64,000 bases of DNA from Daucus carota subsp. sativus (Eukaryota > Streptophyta > Magnoliopsida > Apiales > Apiaceae). Where the stretch lies: NCBI RefSeq assembly GCF_001625215.2, contig NC_030383.2, forward strand, positions 62,734,949-62,798,948, given 5' to 3'. The notes beneath the pieces were generated by a model that saw nothing but the letters and a program-made list of their open reading frames with translations, searched no databases and was not told where the DNA came from. Shown here in pieces: positions 10,309-22,306 of the stretch (position 1 is its first letter; each line of letters starts with the position of its first letter). A program made the position numbers and the translations under genes.

Positions 10309-13300
10309 ATGGGAATACTTCACAATCCTCATGTTTTACTGCTGCTGCATGTTCTCTTCATCTTTGCACTGCAACAAAAAATAACATCATCACCAAGAAC
10401 TGAGGCAGAAGCTCTTGTCAAATGGAAAAGCAGCTTATTACCTTCTGCTTTTCTCGATTCATGGTCTTCAGAAAATCTCGAAGACCTTTGTAACTGGACT
10501 GGCATTACCTGCAATGCTGCAGGAACTGTTTCGAAGCTCAACATTTCTGGTCAAGAACTCGACGGGACACTTGCTCACTTCAGTTTCTATTCATTTAGAA
10601 ATCTCACTTCCTTGGACTTGAGCAGCAACCTGTTATCAGATAGTATACCAGGGGAGATTGGAAATCTGACAGAGCTAGAGTACTTGAGCTTCGATGACAA
10701 CTATCTTAATGGTAACATTCCTTACCAAATTAGTCGTCTTCAGAAGTTACAATATTTAGACTTGGGATTGAATGACTTGGTTAGTCTAAATTGGTCTATG
10801 TTTTCGGACATGTCAGTTCTGAAACACCTCAACTTATACTCCAATGGTCTTGCTTCAGAATTCCCACCTTTTGTGTTGAGTTCTAGGAACTTAACTTTTC
10901 TTGATTTGTCGTTCAATGAGTTGACAGGCCCCATACCTGAATTATTGTTTGTCCAATGGCCAAATCTTGAATTCCTCAAGCTTAATGATAATTTTTTTGA
11001 AGGGCCATTGCCAAGATATATATCCAAGCTTTCCAAGCTCAGAGAACTTCACCTAGGAAATAATCACTTGTCAGGGCTGATCCCAGATAGTATTGGTCTT
11101 TTACATAATCTTCAAGTTCTCGAATTGTATAACAATTCATTTGAAGGAAATATTCCTTCTTCTATCGGTCAACTAAAAGAGCTTCAAAAACTCTCTCTTA
11201 GTGAAAATCATTTGAACTCTAGTATTCCTCCTGAGCTTGGATTGTGTACCAAGCTCAGCTTCTTGGCTCTAGCTGTGAATTCGCTCACTGGCCCTTTGCC
11301 TTCGTCCTTTTCAAATCTTAGACAGATTTCTGAATTAGGTCTTTCGGATAATTTTCTTTCTGGAGAGCTATCGCCTCAATTCATCAGCAATTGGACTCAG
11401 TTGACATCACTACAGATTCAAAACAATACTTTTGTTGGTAAAATTCCACCTGAAATTGGTATGTTGAGAAATCTTAACTACCTTTATCTATATAGTAATA
11501 ATCTCACTGGATCAATTCCCAAAGAGATTGGAAATCTGAAGCAGCTTCAGGAATTGGATCTATCAGATAATTATCTAGAAGGTCCAATTCCAGCAACAAT
11601 TGGGGACCTCACTAATTTGGTAGTTTTACAGTTGCAATACAACAATCTTAGTGGAACTATTCCACCTGAGATTGGAAACTTAACACTGCTGAAACTTCTT
11701 GATCTCCAAAGTTGTCAACTTTATGGTGTGGTTCCCAATGCAATTACTAAATTAAGTAACTTGCAGTCGCTTTATCTTCATTCCAATAGATTTTATGGCA
11801 GTATTCCAGAGGACTTGGGAAAAACTAATCTGAATCTTTCCATTGTTAATTTTTCCTACAACAACTTCTCTGGGGAATTGCCAGAAGGATTGTGCAGTGG
11901 TTTGGCCCTTGAAAGGCTTACAGTTACAGCAAACAATTTTTCAGGGGCTTTACCAAAGTGCCTGGGAAACTGCTCAAAATTGAGTAGAGTCCGCTTGGAT
12001 AGAAACCAGTTCTCTGGAAATGCGTCTGAAGCATTTGGTTCTCATTCAAGTCTTGATTTCATTTCTCTGAGTGGCAATAAGTTTACAGGTGAACTGTCAT
12101 TCCAGTGGGGAAAATTTGTAAGTCTTACAAACATAGACATGTCAAGAAACAAAATTTCTGGTGCAGTACCAGCTGAGCTTGGAAACTTAAGGAATTTGCA
12201 AGTTTTGCAGCTGGAGTCAAATGAGTTGACAGGTGAGATTCCCAATGAAATCGGAAATTTGACCCTGTTGCTGAAACTCAACCTGAGCAACAATCATTTG
12301 ACTGGGGACATCCCGCGGAGCTTAGGCAAACTATCAAAGCTCATCAATTTTGATTTGTCTGCAAACAAGATGAAGGGGAGCATACCAAAAGAGCTTGGGA
12401 ATTGTGATAGTTTATTAAGCTTGAATTTAAGCCTGAATAGTTTCTCAGAAGAGATACCATCTGAACTTGGTAATTTGTTTCAGTTGCAAATTACTTTGGA
12501 CTTGAGTAGGAATTCACTTTCAGGCACCATTCCTTCTGATTTGGCAAAATTGAAGGTTTTGGAGAATTTAAATCTTTCACATAATCAGCTCTCCGGTGGA
12601 ATTTCTTCTTCACTGTCAACTAATATGATTAGTTTAGAAATGATTGATTTATCGTACAATAACTTTTCAGGCCCTACACCCTTGTTCCGACAAAATGTGG
12701 CAACAATTTTCTCAGGAAACACACGTTTGTGTGGAGAGGATGAAGGATTGTCCCCATGCCATTCAACATTTTTCAAGTCATCCAAATCTAGTAAGAAAGT
12801 CATCATTGGTGTCATTGTTGCAGTGGTCAGCTTCTTATTTTTTGGAACTATTACTATTGTTGGATGTTTTGTGTGTCATAGTAAAATCAAAAAAACCAAT
12901 TCAGAGAAATTTGAATCACTGATTTGGGAAAGAAAAGGAAAGTTCACATTTGGAGACATTGTGGCAGCCACTGAAGATTTCAGTGAAAGGTACTGCATTG
13001 GGCGAGGAGGTTTTGGAACTGTGTACAAGGCCAAATTGTTCAATGGTGAGATTGTAGCAGTTAAAAGGCTTATAATAACAGACTCTAGCAATTCTACAAC
13101 AAATAATCGATGGAGTTTTGAGAATGAAATTCGAACCTTGACAGAAGTTAGACACCGTAACATTATCAGACTTCATGGGTTCTGTTCCAGGGACAATTGC
13201 CTTTACTTGGTTTATGAATTTGTCGAGAGAGGTAGCTTGAGCAAGTTGTTGTATAGTGATGAAGGTGTTTCTGCTTTAAGTTGGGATGTAAGGGTGAAAA

Positions 13301-13939
13301 TTGTTAAAGGATTGGCCCATGCACTTTCTTACTTGCATCATGATTGCTCTCCACCTATTGTGCATAGAGATGTTTCACCGAATAATATCTTGCTCGAGTC
13401 AGAACTGGAGCCACGGCTCTCAGATTTTGGCACTGCAAGAATGTTGAGTACAGACTCATCAAACTGGACTAATGCTGCAGGGTCTTATGGCTACATGGCA
13501 CCAGGTACATCTTTTCAACTCATTATGCAGAAATGTGTTAACAATATCAATCTCAAATAAATGCATTACTAAAATGAATATGTGTTTTTCATGTGTAGAA
13601 CTATCCTTTAGTATGCTTGTCACGGCTGAGTCTGATGTTTATAGCTTTGGAGTCGTGGCGTTAGAGGTAATGATGGGAAGACACCCTGGGGAATTCCTTT
13701 TAACTTTGTCCAGTGATCAAGATTTGACTTCTAAAGACGTAGTACTTGATCATCGTCTTCCACCTCCAACAGACAAAATTGCAGAGGAAGTGAAATTTGT
13801 TGTTAGTGCAGCTCTAGCATGTACGCGATACTCACCAGGGTCTCGACCTACTATGCATTCTGTGGCACAAGAACTATCAAGAGCAACTCAAATTTACAAG
13901 ACCGAATCATTCAGTGTCCAGTTGCACGAGTCTATGTAA
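10309..13939 (+). CDS. MIK2-like LRR receptor kinase (complete)
   Basis: Exons 10309-13504 and 13599-13939 encode 1178 residues. The 94-nt intron is at the same place as in the paralogues, inside the MAPE codon of kinase subdomain VIII. An upstream in-frame ATG at 10291 is possible, but [12 protein letters not shown] from 10309 aligns with the conserved start of the family and begins the signal peptide. After the N-cap ([17 protein letters not shown]) come roughly 28 LRRs, a membrane helix ([18 protein letters not shown]) and a complete RD kinase: [17 protein letters not shown] (Lys about 919), HRD (about 1021), DFG (about 1039). Predicted plasma-membrane receptor. The last exons and the downstream 2 kb are duplicated at 18895-22290. 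The ligand is unknown; the small secreted-peptide gene 1.5 kb downstream is a candidate by position only. Confidence 0.94.
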
Positions 13940-14082
13940 AATTTTCAAGCTTTTCATATGTGAATTCATTGGTTGTGTAAACAGGTTCTTGTTTGCGAGG
14001 AGTTTAAACCATATTCAAACACTTAAAAATTTTAAGTCATGTTCGAACCATGTTCAGACCTTGGCCTAATTGGCCTAATTTC

Positions 14083-14540
14083 CGGGGTGTATTCAATTGG
14101 GATTTTAATGGATTGTTTTTAGTCTATGGATTTTAATGGATTGTATGTGATTTTGATTTTGTGCGGATTCTTGATAAAATGTCGCAGAATTGATAGGATT
14201 TAAGCACAATGCTTCAAAATCTCATTGATTTTGGTGGGATTTCAAAAAACTTAAAATAAATAATGCCACAAAATCCATCGGTCTATGAAATAAAAAAAAA
14301 TCCATCAGCATTTGAATACCATCAGATTTTAATGGATTTTAAACAATCTCAATTGAATACCATCAAATTTTAAAGCATAATTTAAAATCCTAATTGAATA
14401 CCACCAGATTTTGTAGCATAATTTAAAATACCAATAAAATACCTCAAGATTTTAGTGGACTTCAAACAATCTCAATCAAATACCCTCGGATTTCATGAAT
14501 GCAAAAAAATGTTTTGAAATCCCAATCCAATACATCTCAC
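14083..14540. mobile_element. MITE-like insertion present only in copy A of a duplication
   Basis: The ends are inverted: GGTGTATTCAATTGGGATTT on the left, AAATCCCAATCCAATACATC on the right; the inside repeats GATTTTAATGGA and AATACCA motifs. The tandem copy at about 20200 reads straight through (GGCCTAATTTTAACTCATG), which marks this 458-bp stretch as an insertion. Target duplication is not clear, so the superfamily is left open. Confidence 0.75.
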
Positions 14541-14854
14541 TTAACTCATGTTCAAATTGGGTATAAAGAATTGCTATCAAATGCATGGATTCATCTCATT
14601 ACATATTTTTAAACGAATCAGAATATATCACATCGCATCTGTGAACTATATAGTCAACACCAATTTGGGACATCTAGCATTACTATTAAAGACGATTTCG
14701 GATATCGGTGGTTTGGGAACTCTGGCATCATTAAAAGGAGAGTTTATCACTGAGGAGTAACTAATACAGGTTCAACTGTACTGAGCAATGTGACACCTCT
14801 TCAACCACTTAACACTTGATAGCTCAGCTTAACCACTCTTATATAATGCCTGGA

Positions 14855-15145
14855 ACTTCACGAGAAAAGGCCCATATGCCACAATTTTTGCAAGTAATGC
14901 CCAAAATAACAGAGTTAGGAGAAATGGGCTAAAATATCATTTATTAACGTCGGATAATCGAGCGTTTTGATTTTTGGAAGAAAACGCTAGATCTTGTTGT
15001 GTTTAGGTCTGAAATCACAACAAAACCTAACACGATCGGGCGTTTTAGGACTAAAACGCTACATGAAATAGCGTTAAGGGTCTCAAAAAGCTAGATCGTG
15101 TAATGTTAAGAAGGGAATGAAGTTAAACACCGCACAATCTAGCAT
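14855..15145. repeat. Dispersed repeat R1, copy 1
   Basis: Starts around CACGAGAAAAGGCCCATATG and runs through GCCACAATTTTTGCAAGTAA, AACGCTAGATC and AGCGTTAAGGGTCTC blocks. Related copies: about 21222-21490 (part of the tandem duplication), 35800-36062 (inverted) and a partial one at about 50040-50170. It lies just upstream of the peptide gene. Nature unknown; no coding capacity. Confidence 0.6.
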
Positions 15146-15395
15146 TTTGAATTGCAAAGTTGTAGGTGGGAACCATCTTTTCTGACAGCGGTATTTGAGA
15201 CCTTTTTCTTAAAAGTTGTGGCAGTGAGGGCAAACACCCGAAGTTCACATGGCTTAATAAAAGTCAGAAAGTGGTGGCCATTCAAATATTGTTATAACAC
15301 AGATGGCCAAGTTACTCGAATCTATGAGTTTATGATATTAGCTACAACTTACAACATCAAAATAAGCTACGACCCGGTTAAAGAAACTGAAACTG

Positions 15396-15793
15396 ATGTC
15401 TTCCTTGGCCAGAACTAGTTATTTAATCCTGATCCTCATCATCTTCATGCAGTTGGTTTTAACTCATGCAGGTTCGTATTTTACTAGTCGTCTTCAAGTT
15501 TTAATCAGCATGGTTTTTTTTATTAATAGTTCACCGCGCACATCTTATTTGTCGTTGTTGTTGTTTAATGAGGTCTGCAATTTTTATTGGCAGATGAAAA
15601 TATAAATATTTTAGCTTCTACCAGACCATCTATGGGGCGAACCCGTCGCCACAGGGACCATCCACATACCTTCCATCCTCCGCCTCCACCTGTACATGCT
15701 GCGAATCCGGATGCAAGTCCAACTCTTGGGAGGAAGCGACTAAAGGAATCACCGTACCATTCGGCCCTATGCCAAATTTACGATATTTGTTAA
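15396..15793 (+). CDS. Small secreted Pro/His/Arg-rich peptide precursor, copy A
   Basis: Two exons, 15396-15471 and 15594-15793, give 91 residues. Exon 1 encodes a signal peptide (ARTSYLILILIIFMQLVLTHA) and ends exactly at its predicted cleavage region; the phase-1 junction makes Asp. The mature part contains ILASTRPSMGRT, one HPPPPPVHAANPDASP unit, dibasic GRKRLK and the tail YHSALCQIYDIC. The same exon structure, splice sites and tail occur in the copy at 21754. That the coding parts match while introns and flanks differ by indels supports real coding. I do not recognise the family. Short size, secretion signal, basic sites and Pro-rich core fit a processed plant signalling peptide or a small hydroxyproline-rich protein. 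It is not a typical CLE, CEP, PSY, RALF or SCOOP (no SxS motif seen). Confidence 0.6.
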
Positions 15794-16044
15794 AATATTT
15801 TTGTGATATCACAATCTATAGTACCATTTGGTGTCCTGCCAAATATACGATATTTGTTAGAATATATCGAAGATATCACTAAATTGCATCTGTATTCTAT
15901 AAATTGTTCTTTGTATTGCTATTGGTTGTTAGAAATCACTAGATATTGTTAATTTCATCATAAGCCTCTTCTTGTTGTACTATTTTATGTTAATTTCATT
16001 TCACGACTTTCGCTTAATATAACCTCGTCATTAACAACTAACAC

Positions 16045-18257
16045 AAAAGCCCTTGTCAAATGGAAGCACAGTTCAACACCATCTATTTCACTCAATTCTT
16101 GGTCCCTAAACATTTTGTAACTGGACTGGCGTTACCTACAAGGCTGCAATACTTGCAGGTACAGTTTCAAAGCCCTAATCAAGAAGCGGTGGCAATTTTG
16201 GGTTACATGTCGGGTTCAGATCGGTAAGCTGATAATTATTCAAACTAAAATTACTCAAAAATTAATATTACATGAAATTGAATATTTAAATTTTAAGAGA
16301 ATAAAAATCTATTTTCTATTCAAGAAGAGGGGTGGCAATTTTGGATTACATGTCGGGTTCGTGTCGGTAATTAGCTGATAATTTCGGTTCAAGCTAAAAC
16401 TATTTCAAAGTTAAAATTGCATGAAATTGAATATTTAAATTTTAAGAGAATGAAATTCTAATTTGAAATCACTTTCGAGTTTTGTTACGATAAATAAGAT
16501 TGTGAATTCCCAGAGAAATTGGGAAACTGAAAAAGCTTTTAGGTTTAGACCTTTCTAGAAACCATCTAACAGATTCAATTCCAGTAACAATTGGGAACCC
16601 GAGTTTGCAAACTCTGCTCCTGGGATCAAACAAGTTTACAGGTAAAGTTCCAACTGGATTAGATAACTTTAAGACTTCTGCTGTAGCTAGTTTCTTCTGT
16701 TAATTACAAGCACATTGTAGAGTTAAGTCATGATATTGATTAAAAAGATAATATTCATCTGTGTAATAAAATTAATGTTAAGTTCATATGCTATTTCAAT
16801 TTGTAATAATATTCTAATAGAAAAGAAACATAAATATGGATGATATTATTATAATATTTAATAGAATGTTAATATTTACACTTGAATATAATAAGAATCT
16901 ATCATGAATTATAGAATGTATTGTAATTCTGATCTGTGAAAAGGAAGACATAGGATGAACACCCAAATCTTGTCAAATGCACTTCTTTCCTAGCAGTAAT
17001 TTGGTTTCGAGAGATTTATCCAAGCTCTTTCATGTCTGGCAGGAAATATTCCCAAAGCGTTGTGCATTGCGATATCCCTTGAGATTCTTGACTTGTCGAG
17101 AAACAACTTAAGTGGTCCGCTTCCTCACTGTTTGACAGACATCAGCACTCTATCAATACTGGATCTTCAGAAAAATCAATTTCAGGGGACTTTACCACTG
17201 ACCTTCACAAAGAGCTGTCAGCTGACAAGTTTTAACATTAATAGCAATCACTTTGAGGGATCAGTACCCCTGGCATTGGCCAATTGTAGGCAGTTAAGGA
17301 TTCTTGATCTTGGAAACAACAAAATAAGTGGCTCATTTCCACTGGAGCTAGTTACTCTTTCAGAGCTTCATATCCTTGTCTTGCGGTCAAACAGACTTCA
17401 TGGTAATTTAACTTTCAGCGAACTAGAACATCCATTCCCCAAATTACGAATCATGGATCTCTCTCACAATCAACTCAGTGGGGACCTGCCATCTAATTTT
17501 TTCGACAGTTTCAGAGCCATGATGAATTCAAATACACTAGCTGATGGGGATACAATAAGAAGGGGTTCATATTATGAAGCTTCTGTTTCATTAACTCTCA
17601 AAGGAAAGGACGAGGTTGAAGTGATCATAAAAAGAGTTGTCAATATTTACACAAGTATAGATTTATCAAGCAACAATTTCAGTGGAAAAGTTCCATAGGT
17701 CCTCGGAGAACTCAAATCACTCCGGCTGCTCAACCTATCTCATAACAGCCTTACAGGCCATATCCCATCCTCTCTGGGAAACATGGATCTTCTTGAATCT
17801 TTAGATCTGTCATCAAACCAATTGGCAGGTACAATTCCGGGGCAATTGACTAGTCTGACATTTCTTGCAATCTTGAACCTTTCGGAAAACAATCTCTCAG
17901 GAGAAATTCCACATGGAAGGCAATTTGACACTTTTAGCAACGAGTCATTCCTCGGTAACTTGGCCTTATGCGGTGCTCCTCTGACGGAGACATGCAGATT
18001 GCAGACGCGATAAATCACCAATACAAGAAGTTGGCAAAGATAAAAATGATGATGATGACGAGGATGGTGAATATTGGTTCACATGGGATATGATCCTCAT
18101 GGGTTATGCATGTGGACTAATATGTGGATTGTCGACAGGATACATTGTTTTCACAACTTCAAAGCCTGTACGACTTGTAATATTCATCGAAAGAGCTCAG
18201 CAAAAGTTAATTGCAAGATGCATGAAAAAATCAAGAGTTGTGTGTTCTGCATCATAA
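16045..18257 (+). pseudogene. LRR receptor-like protein pseudogene
   Basis: Remnants in order: a decayed N-cap (EALVKWKHSS, 16045-16170), an insertion of a 141-bp tandem repeat (16180-16460), an LRR piece (about 16505-16641) ending at a GT donor, and exon 2 from 17043. Exon 2 encodes LRRs, the CALCGAPLT cap region, an acidic stretch, the helix MGYACGLICGLSTGYIVF and a basic tail to the stop at 18255-18257. The reading frame is broken by a stop at 17696-17698 and a frameshift near 17995-18015; most of exon 1 (about 500 codons) is gone. Host gene of the same Cf-type RLP family as 1738 and 24935. Confidence 0.85.
16180..16460. repeat. 141-bp tandem repeat, two copies, inside the RLP pseudogene
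   Basis: The units start at about 16180 and 16321 with AAGAAG..GGTGGCAATTTTGG and share ACATGTCGGGTTC, TGCATGAAATTGAATATTTA-like and TTTAAGAGAAT blocks. The GGTGGCAATTT start resembles the MITE at 20008-20160, suggesting a duplicated element of the same group. Confidence 0.75.
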
Positions 18258-18308
18258 TGTGTAGACATAGAGATTAGAGATTTGATCCTGTATCAGAAAT
18301 CAAGCCAT

Positions 18309-18893
18309 TATAAAATAGATTATCTCTTTTCTATGTAAAATTTCAAATTATATAATTTATATAAATCCCAGTTAACATAAGAACTCAAATTGAACTACTC
18401 CACAAGCTCAAGGCAGAATTTCTGATGACTTTTCAATTTAACAGATGAAATTTTATTTATTTTCGTACTTAGAATTTTGAATTACATGTCGAATGTGGGA
18501 CACAATACATAAATGTTGAAATTGATAGATGGAAATTTCCATCTAAAAATCAATCAGGAAAGAATTATTCAATGAAAACATTTCCTCTTTCAAACTAGTG
18601 GTCTGTTTAAATACTTAAACTTGTTTAATTATTATGACTTTTGATTTTATCAAGAATCATAACTCATTTATATGTTATAAGTAAAGAAATGAAAATTAAA
18701 TATATCTTTCGACTTATAAGCCCGAGCTATTGTGAACACAACCATGTCAAGTGGACATGAAGATTGCTGTCAGTGTTCCTCTGTGAGGCCTACAATGAGA
18801 TAAATCAAAGCAAAAATTTATATCTGTGGGACAACATTAGGTACACTGCTATAAATCCCATAACATGTTACTAGCTTCTCACAAAATACTAAT
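18309..18893 (+). promoter_or_regulatory. Duplicated RLP promoter placed upstream of a kinase fragment
   Basis: This block is nearly identical to 24259-24899, the leader of the intact RLP at 24935. It includes AACTACTCCACAAGCTCAAG, ACATAAATGTTGAAAT, GAGGCCTACAATGAGATAAA and the TATA box TATAAAT (18850-18856). Right after TACTAGCTTCTCACAAAAT the homology stops and RLK kinase sequence begins. Confidence 0.8.
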
Positions 18894-18894
18894 C

Positions 18895-19899
18895 AAGGAA
18901 AGTTCACATTTGGAGACATTGGAGCAGCCACTGAAGATTTCAGTGAAAGGTACTGCATTGGGCGAGGAGGTTTTGGAACTGTGTACAAGGCCAAATTGTT
19001 CAATGGTGAGATTGTAGCAGTTAAAAGGCTTATTATAACAGACTCTAGCAATTCTACAACAAATAATCGATGGAGTTTTAAGAATGAAATTCGAACCTTG
19101 ACAGAAGTTAGACACCGTAACATTATCAGACTCCATGGGTTCTGTTCCAGGGACAATTGCCTTTACTTGGTATATGAATTTGTCGAGAGAGGTAGCTTGA
19201 GCAAGTTGTTGTATAGTGATGAAGGTGTTTCTGCTTTAAGTTGGGATGAAAGGGTGAAAATAGTTAAAGGATTGGCCCATGCACTTTCTTACTTGCATCA
19301 TGATTGCTCTCCACCTGTTGTTCATAGAGATGTTTCACCGAATAATATCTTGCTCGAGTCAGAACTGGAGCCACGGCTCTCAGATTTTGGCACTGCAAGA
19401 ATGTTGAGTACGGACTCATAAACTGGACTAATGCTGCAGGGTCTTATGGCTACATGGCACCAGGTACATCTTTTCAGCTCATTATGCAGAAATGTGGTAA
19501 CTTTATCAATCTCAAATAAATGCATTACTAAAATGAATATGTGTTTTTCATGTGTAGAACTATCCTTTAGTATGCTTGTGACGGCTGAGTCTGATGTTTA
19601 TAGCTTTGGAGTCGTGGCGTTGGAGGTAATGATGGGAAAGACACCCTGGGGAATTCCTTTTAACTTTGTCCAGTGATCAAGATTTGACTTCTAAAGACGT
19701 AGTACTTGATCATCGGCTTCCACCACCAACAGACAAAATAGCAGAGGAAGTGAAATTTGTTGTTAGTGCAGCTCTAGCATGTACGCGATACTCACCAGGG
19801 TCTCGACCTACTATGCATTCTGTGGCACAAGAACTATCAAGAGCAACTCAAAGTTACAAGACCGAATCATTCAGTGTCCAGTTGCACGAGTCTATGTAA
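18895..19899 (+). pseudogene. Duplicated MIK2-like kinase domain fragment
   Basis: Corresponds to 12935-13939 of the RLK at 10309 with only scattered substitutions: start of the kinase ([29 protein letters not shown]), the intron inside MAPE (about 19467-19556) and the C-terminal exon. There is no LRR, signal peptide or membrane part. One base is lost at the SSNWTN site, giving a stop at 19420-19422, and an extra base in MMGRHPGE shifts the last exon (about 19638). The fragment sits directly behind a copied RLP promoter, so it may be transcribed, but no full kinase can be made. Confidence 0.9.
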
Positions 19900-20007
19900 A
19901 ATTTTCAAGCTTTCATATGTGAATTCATTGGTTGTGTAAACAGGTTCGTGTTTGCGAGGAGTTTAAACCATATTCAAACACTCAAAAATTTTAAGTCATG
20001 TTCAAAC

Positions 20008-20160
20008 AGGGGTGGCAATTTCGAGTAACGGATCGTGTTCGTGTCAGCAATCGGGTCCATTTCGGGTCAATGGGGTGATTTTCGGGTCACCTTCGGGTTT
20101 CTGTCTCAGTAAATCGGGTTTCGGGTCAGGTTTCGGGTCGTGTCTGATATTGCCACCACT
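20008..20160. mobile_element. Small Mutator-type MITE with 10-bp target duplication
   Basis: The 153-bp insert begins AGGGGTGGCAAT and ends ATTGCCACCACT (inverted termini), with repeated TTTCGGGTC motifs inside. ATGTTCAAAC is duplicated on both sides (19998-20007, 20161-20170). The tandem copy at about 14038 has the single uninterrupted site. A 9-10 bp target duplication suits Mutator-like elements. Confidence 0.85.
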
Positions 20161-20529
20161 ATGTTCAAACCATGTTCAGACCTTGGCCTAATTGGCCTAA
20201 TTTTAACTCATGTTCAAATTGAGTACAAAGAATTGCTATCAAATGCATGGATTCATCTCATTACATATTTTTAAACGAATCAGAATATTATCACATCGCA
20301 TCTGCGAACTATATTTGATACCAATTTGGGACATCTAGCATTACTATTAAAGATATCGGATATCGGTTTGGGAACTCTGGCATCGTTAAAAGGAGAGGTT
20401 ATCACTGAGGAGTAACTAATACAGGTTCAACTGTACTGAGCAATGTGACACCTCTCCAACCACTTAACACTTGATAGCTCAGCTTAACCACTCTTGTGAT
20501 GCCCGAAAGTTCACAAGAAAAGGCCCCAT

Positions 20530-20721
20530 TAGGGCTGTTAACGAAACGAATATTTATTGAAATATTCGGTATTCGAATTCGATCGTTTAACATTATTCGT
20601 ATTCGTTTGTTAACAAATACAAATACGAATACAAATCTTAAAAAATATTCGGTTTGTTAACGAATACAAATTCGAATAGATAAATATTCGTATTCGCTAT
20701 TCGTTTAATTATTCGGAAATT

Positions 20722-20762
<41 letters not shown>

Positions 20763-21221
20763 TTATATTATATAGAAAAATATTATATTTTTATATAATA
20801 AGATTATGTACTGGTAAGGGGAGCTCTTCTAATTATAGCCACAGACCGACAAATCAGAAACAAAATGTCACACCTTCCGGTTTATCCAGATTTGTTCAGT
20901 CAGTAATTTGAATTTTATATTATTTGAGTTGGATGACTGTAGTCTGTATTATTAGTACTTTTTATAGTTTGCTTGAATTGGTGAACTATGGGAGTTTATA
21001 ACTTTTGTCACGTGTCAGCAGTTTAGTTATTTTTTTTTATTTTCGTTTAAATGAGTGCCTTAAACGAATATGAATAGTTCGTGAACTTAACCGAATACGA
21101 ATACGAATACAAATAACTATTCGGATAATAAACGAATACAAATCCGAATATGTATATTTAAACCGAATACAAATACAAAAACTATAATATTCGTTTCGAA
21201 TTCGTTTCGTTAACACCCCTA
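20530..21221. mobile_element. hAT-type MITE with 8-bp target duplication
   Basis: The 692-bp element starts TAGGGCTGTTAACGAAACGA and ends TTCGTTTCGTTAACACCCCT plus A, an inverted pair. GGCCCCAT is duplicated at 20522-20529 and 21222-21229, and the copy at about 14866 has one uninterrupted site. The subterminal zones repeat ATTCG/CGAAT motifs, and an (AT)n run lies at about 20728-20758. No transposase frame. Confidence 0.9.
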
Positions 21222-21490
21222 GGCCCCATATGCCACAATTTTTCCGAAGTAATGCCCAAAATATCATAGTTGGGAGAATTGGCCTAAAATATTAGTTATT
21301 AAAGCCGGATAACCCATTGTTTGATTTTTGGAAGAAAAAGCTAGATCTAGTTGTGTTTAGGTCTGAAAATCACAACTATACGTAATATGATAATGGCGTT
21401 ATATAAATAAAACGCTATATGAAATAGCGTTTAGGGTCTCAAAATGCTAGATCATGTGGCGTTAAGAAGGGAAATAAGATAAACACCGCA
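21222..21490. repeat. Dispersed repeat R1, copy 2
   Basis: Counterpart of 14866-15145 in the tandem duplication (GCCACAATTTTTCCGAAGTA, GGATAACCCATTG, CTAGATCATGTGGCGTTAAG), more diverged than the kinase part. Lies upstream of peptide gene copy B. Confidence 0.6.
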
Positions 21491-21753
21491 CAATCTAGTA
21501 TTTTGAATTGCAAAATTGTAGGTTCGGACCATCTTTTCCGACAATGATATTTGGGGCCTTTTTCTTGAAAATTGTGACAGTGAGGGTAACACCCGAAGTT
21601 CACATGGCTTAATAAAAGTCAGATAGTGGTAGCCACTCAAAAATCGTTCACAGATAGACAAGTTACTCATCTCAAAACCATGAGTTTATGATATTAGCTG
21701 CAACTTACAACATCAAAATAAGGTACAACCTACGGTTAAAGAAACTGAAACTG

Positions 21754-22195
21754 ATGTTTTCCTTGGCGAGAACTGGTTATTCAGTCCTGATGATCATCAT
21801 CTTCATTCAGTTGGTTTTAACTCATGCCGGTTCGTATTTTACTAGTCGTCTTCAAGTTTTAATCAGCACGGTTTTTTTTTAATTATTAGTTCACCGCACA
21901 CATCTTATTTGTCGTTTAATGAGGTCTGCAATTTTTATTGGCAGATAAAAATATAAATATTTTAGCATCTACAAGACCATCTATGGGGCGAACCGGACGC
22001 CGTGGACATACCTTCCGTCCTCCGCCTCCACCTATACATGCTGCGAATCCGGGGCGAACCCGTCCCAAACATGGACATCCTCCGCCTCCACCTGTACATG
22101 CTCCGAATCCGGATGCAAGTCCGACTCTTGGTAGGAAGCGACTAAAGGAAACACAGTACCATTCGGCCTTATGCCAAATTTACGATATTTGTTAA
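21754..22195 (+). CDS. Small secreted Pro/His/Arg-rich peptide precursor, copy B
   Basis: Exons 21754-21829 and 21945-22195 encode 108 residues. Exon 1 has the same 76-nt length as in copy A; its signal peptide (YSVLMIIIFIQLVLTHA) differs at many positions but stays hydrophobic. Exon 2 has two units of the form GRT....GH..PPPPP[IV]HA.NP (FRPPPPPIHAANP, then HPPPPPVHAPNP) where copy A has one, then the shared DASPTLGRKRLKE and YHSALCQIYDIC. Repeat-number change with a conserved frame and tail resembles multi-peptide precursors such as CEP or HypSys, but the sequence matches neither. Two Cys in the tail could form a disulphide. Function unknown. Confidence 0.6.
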
Positions 22196-22306
22196 AATAT
22201 CTTTATGGTATCATTTGTATTCTATCAAATTTACAATATTTGTTAAAATATATATGTGGTATCACTACATTGCATTTGTATTTTATGATTTCTATCAAAT
22301 GCATTT

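Noticed and set aside
12042-12293. Small Ser/Pro-rich proteins antisense to LRR exons
   Set aside because: The same reverse frames appear opposite many LRRs because the repeat codons lack reverse stops; not genes.
15396-15793. Assignment of the peptide genes to CEP, HypSys, PIP or SCOOP families
   Set aside because: FRP and Pro runs loosely recall CEP/HypSys and RPSMGR..GH loosely recalls PIP, but the defining core motifs and positions are not met.
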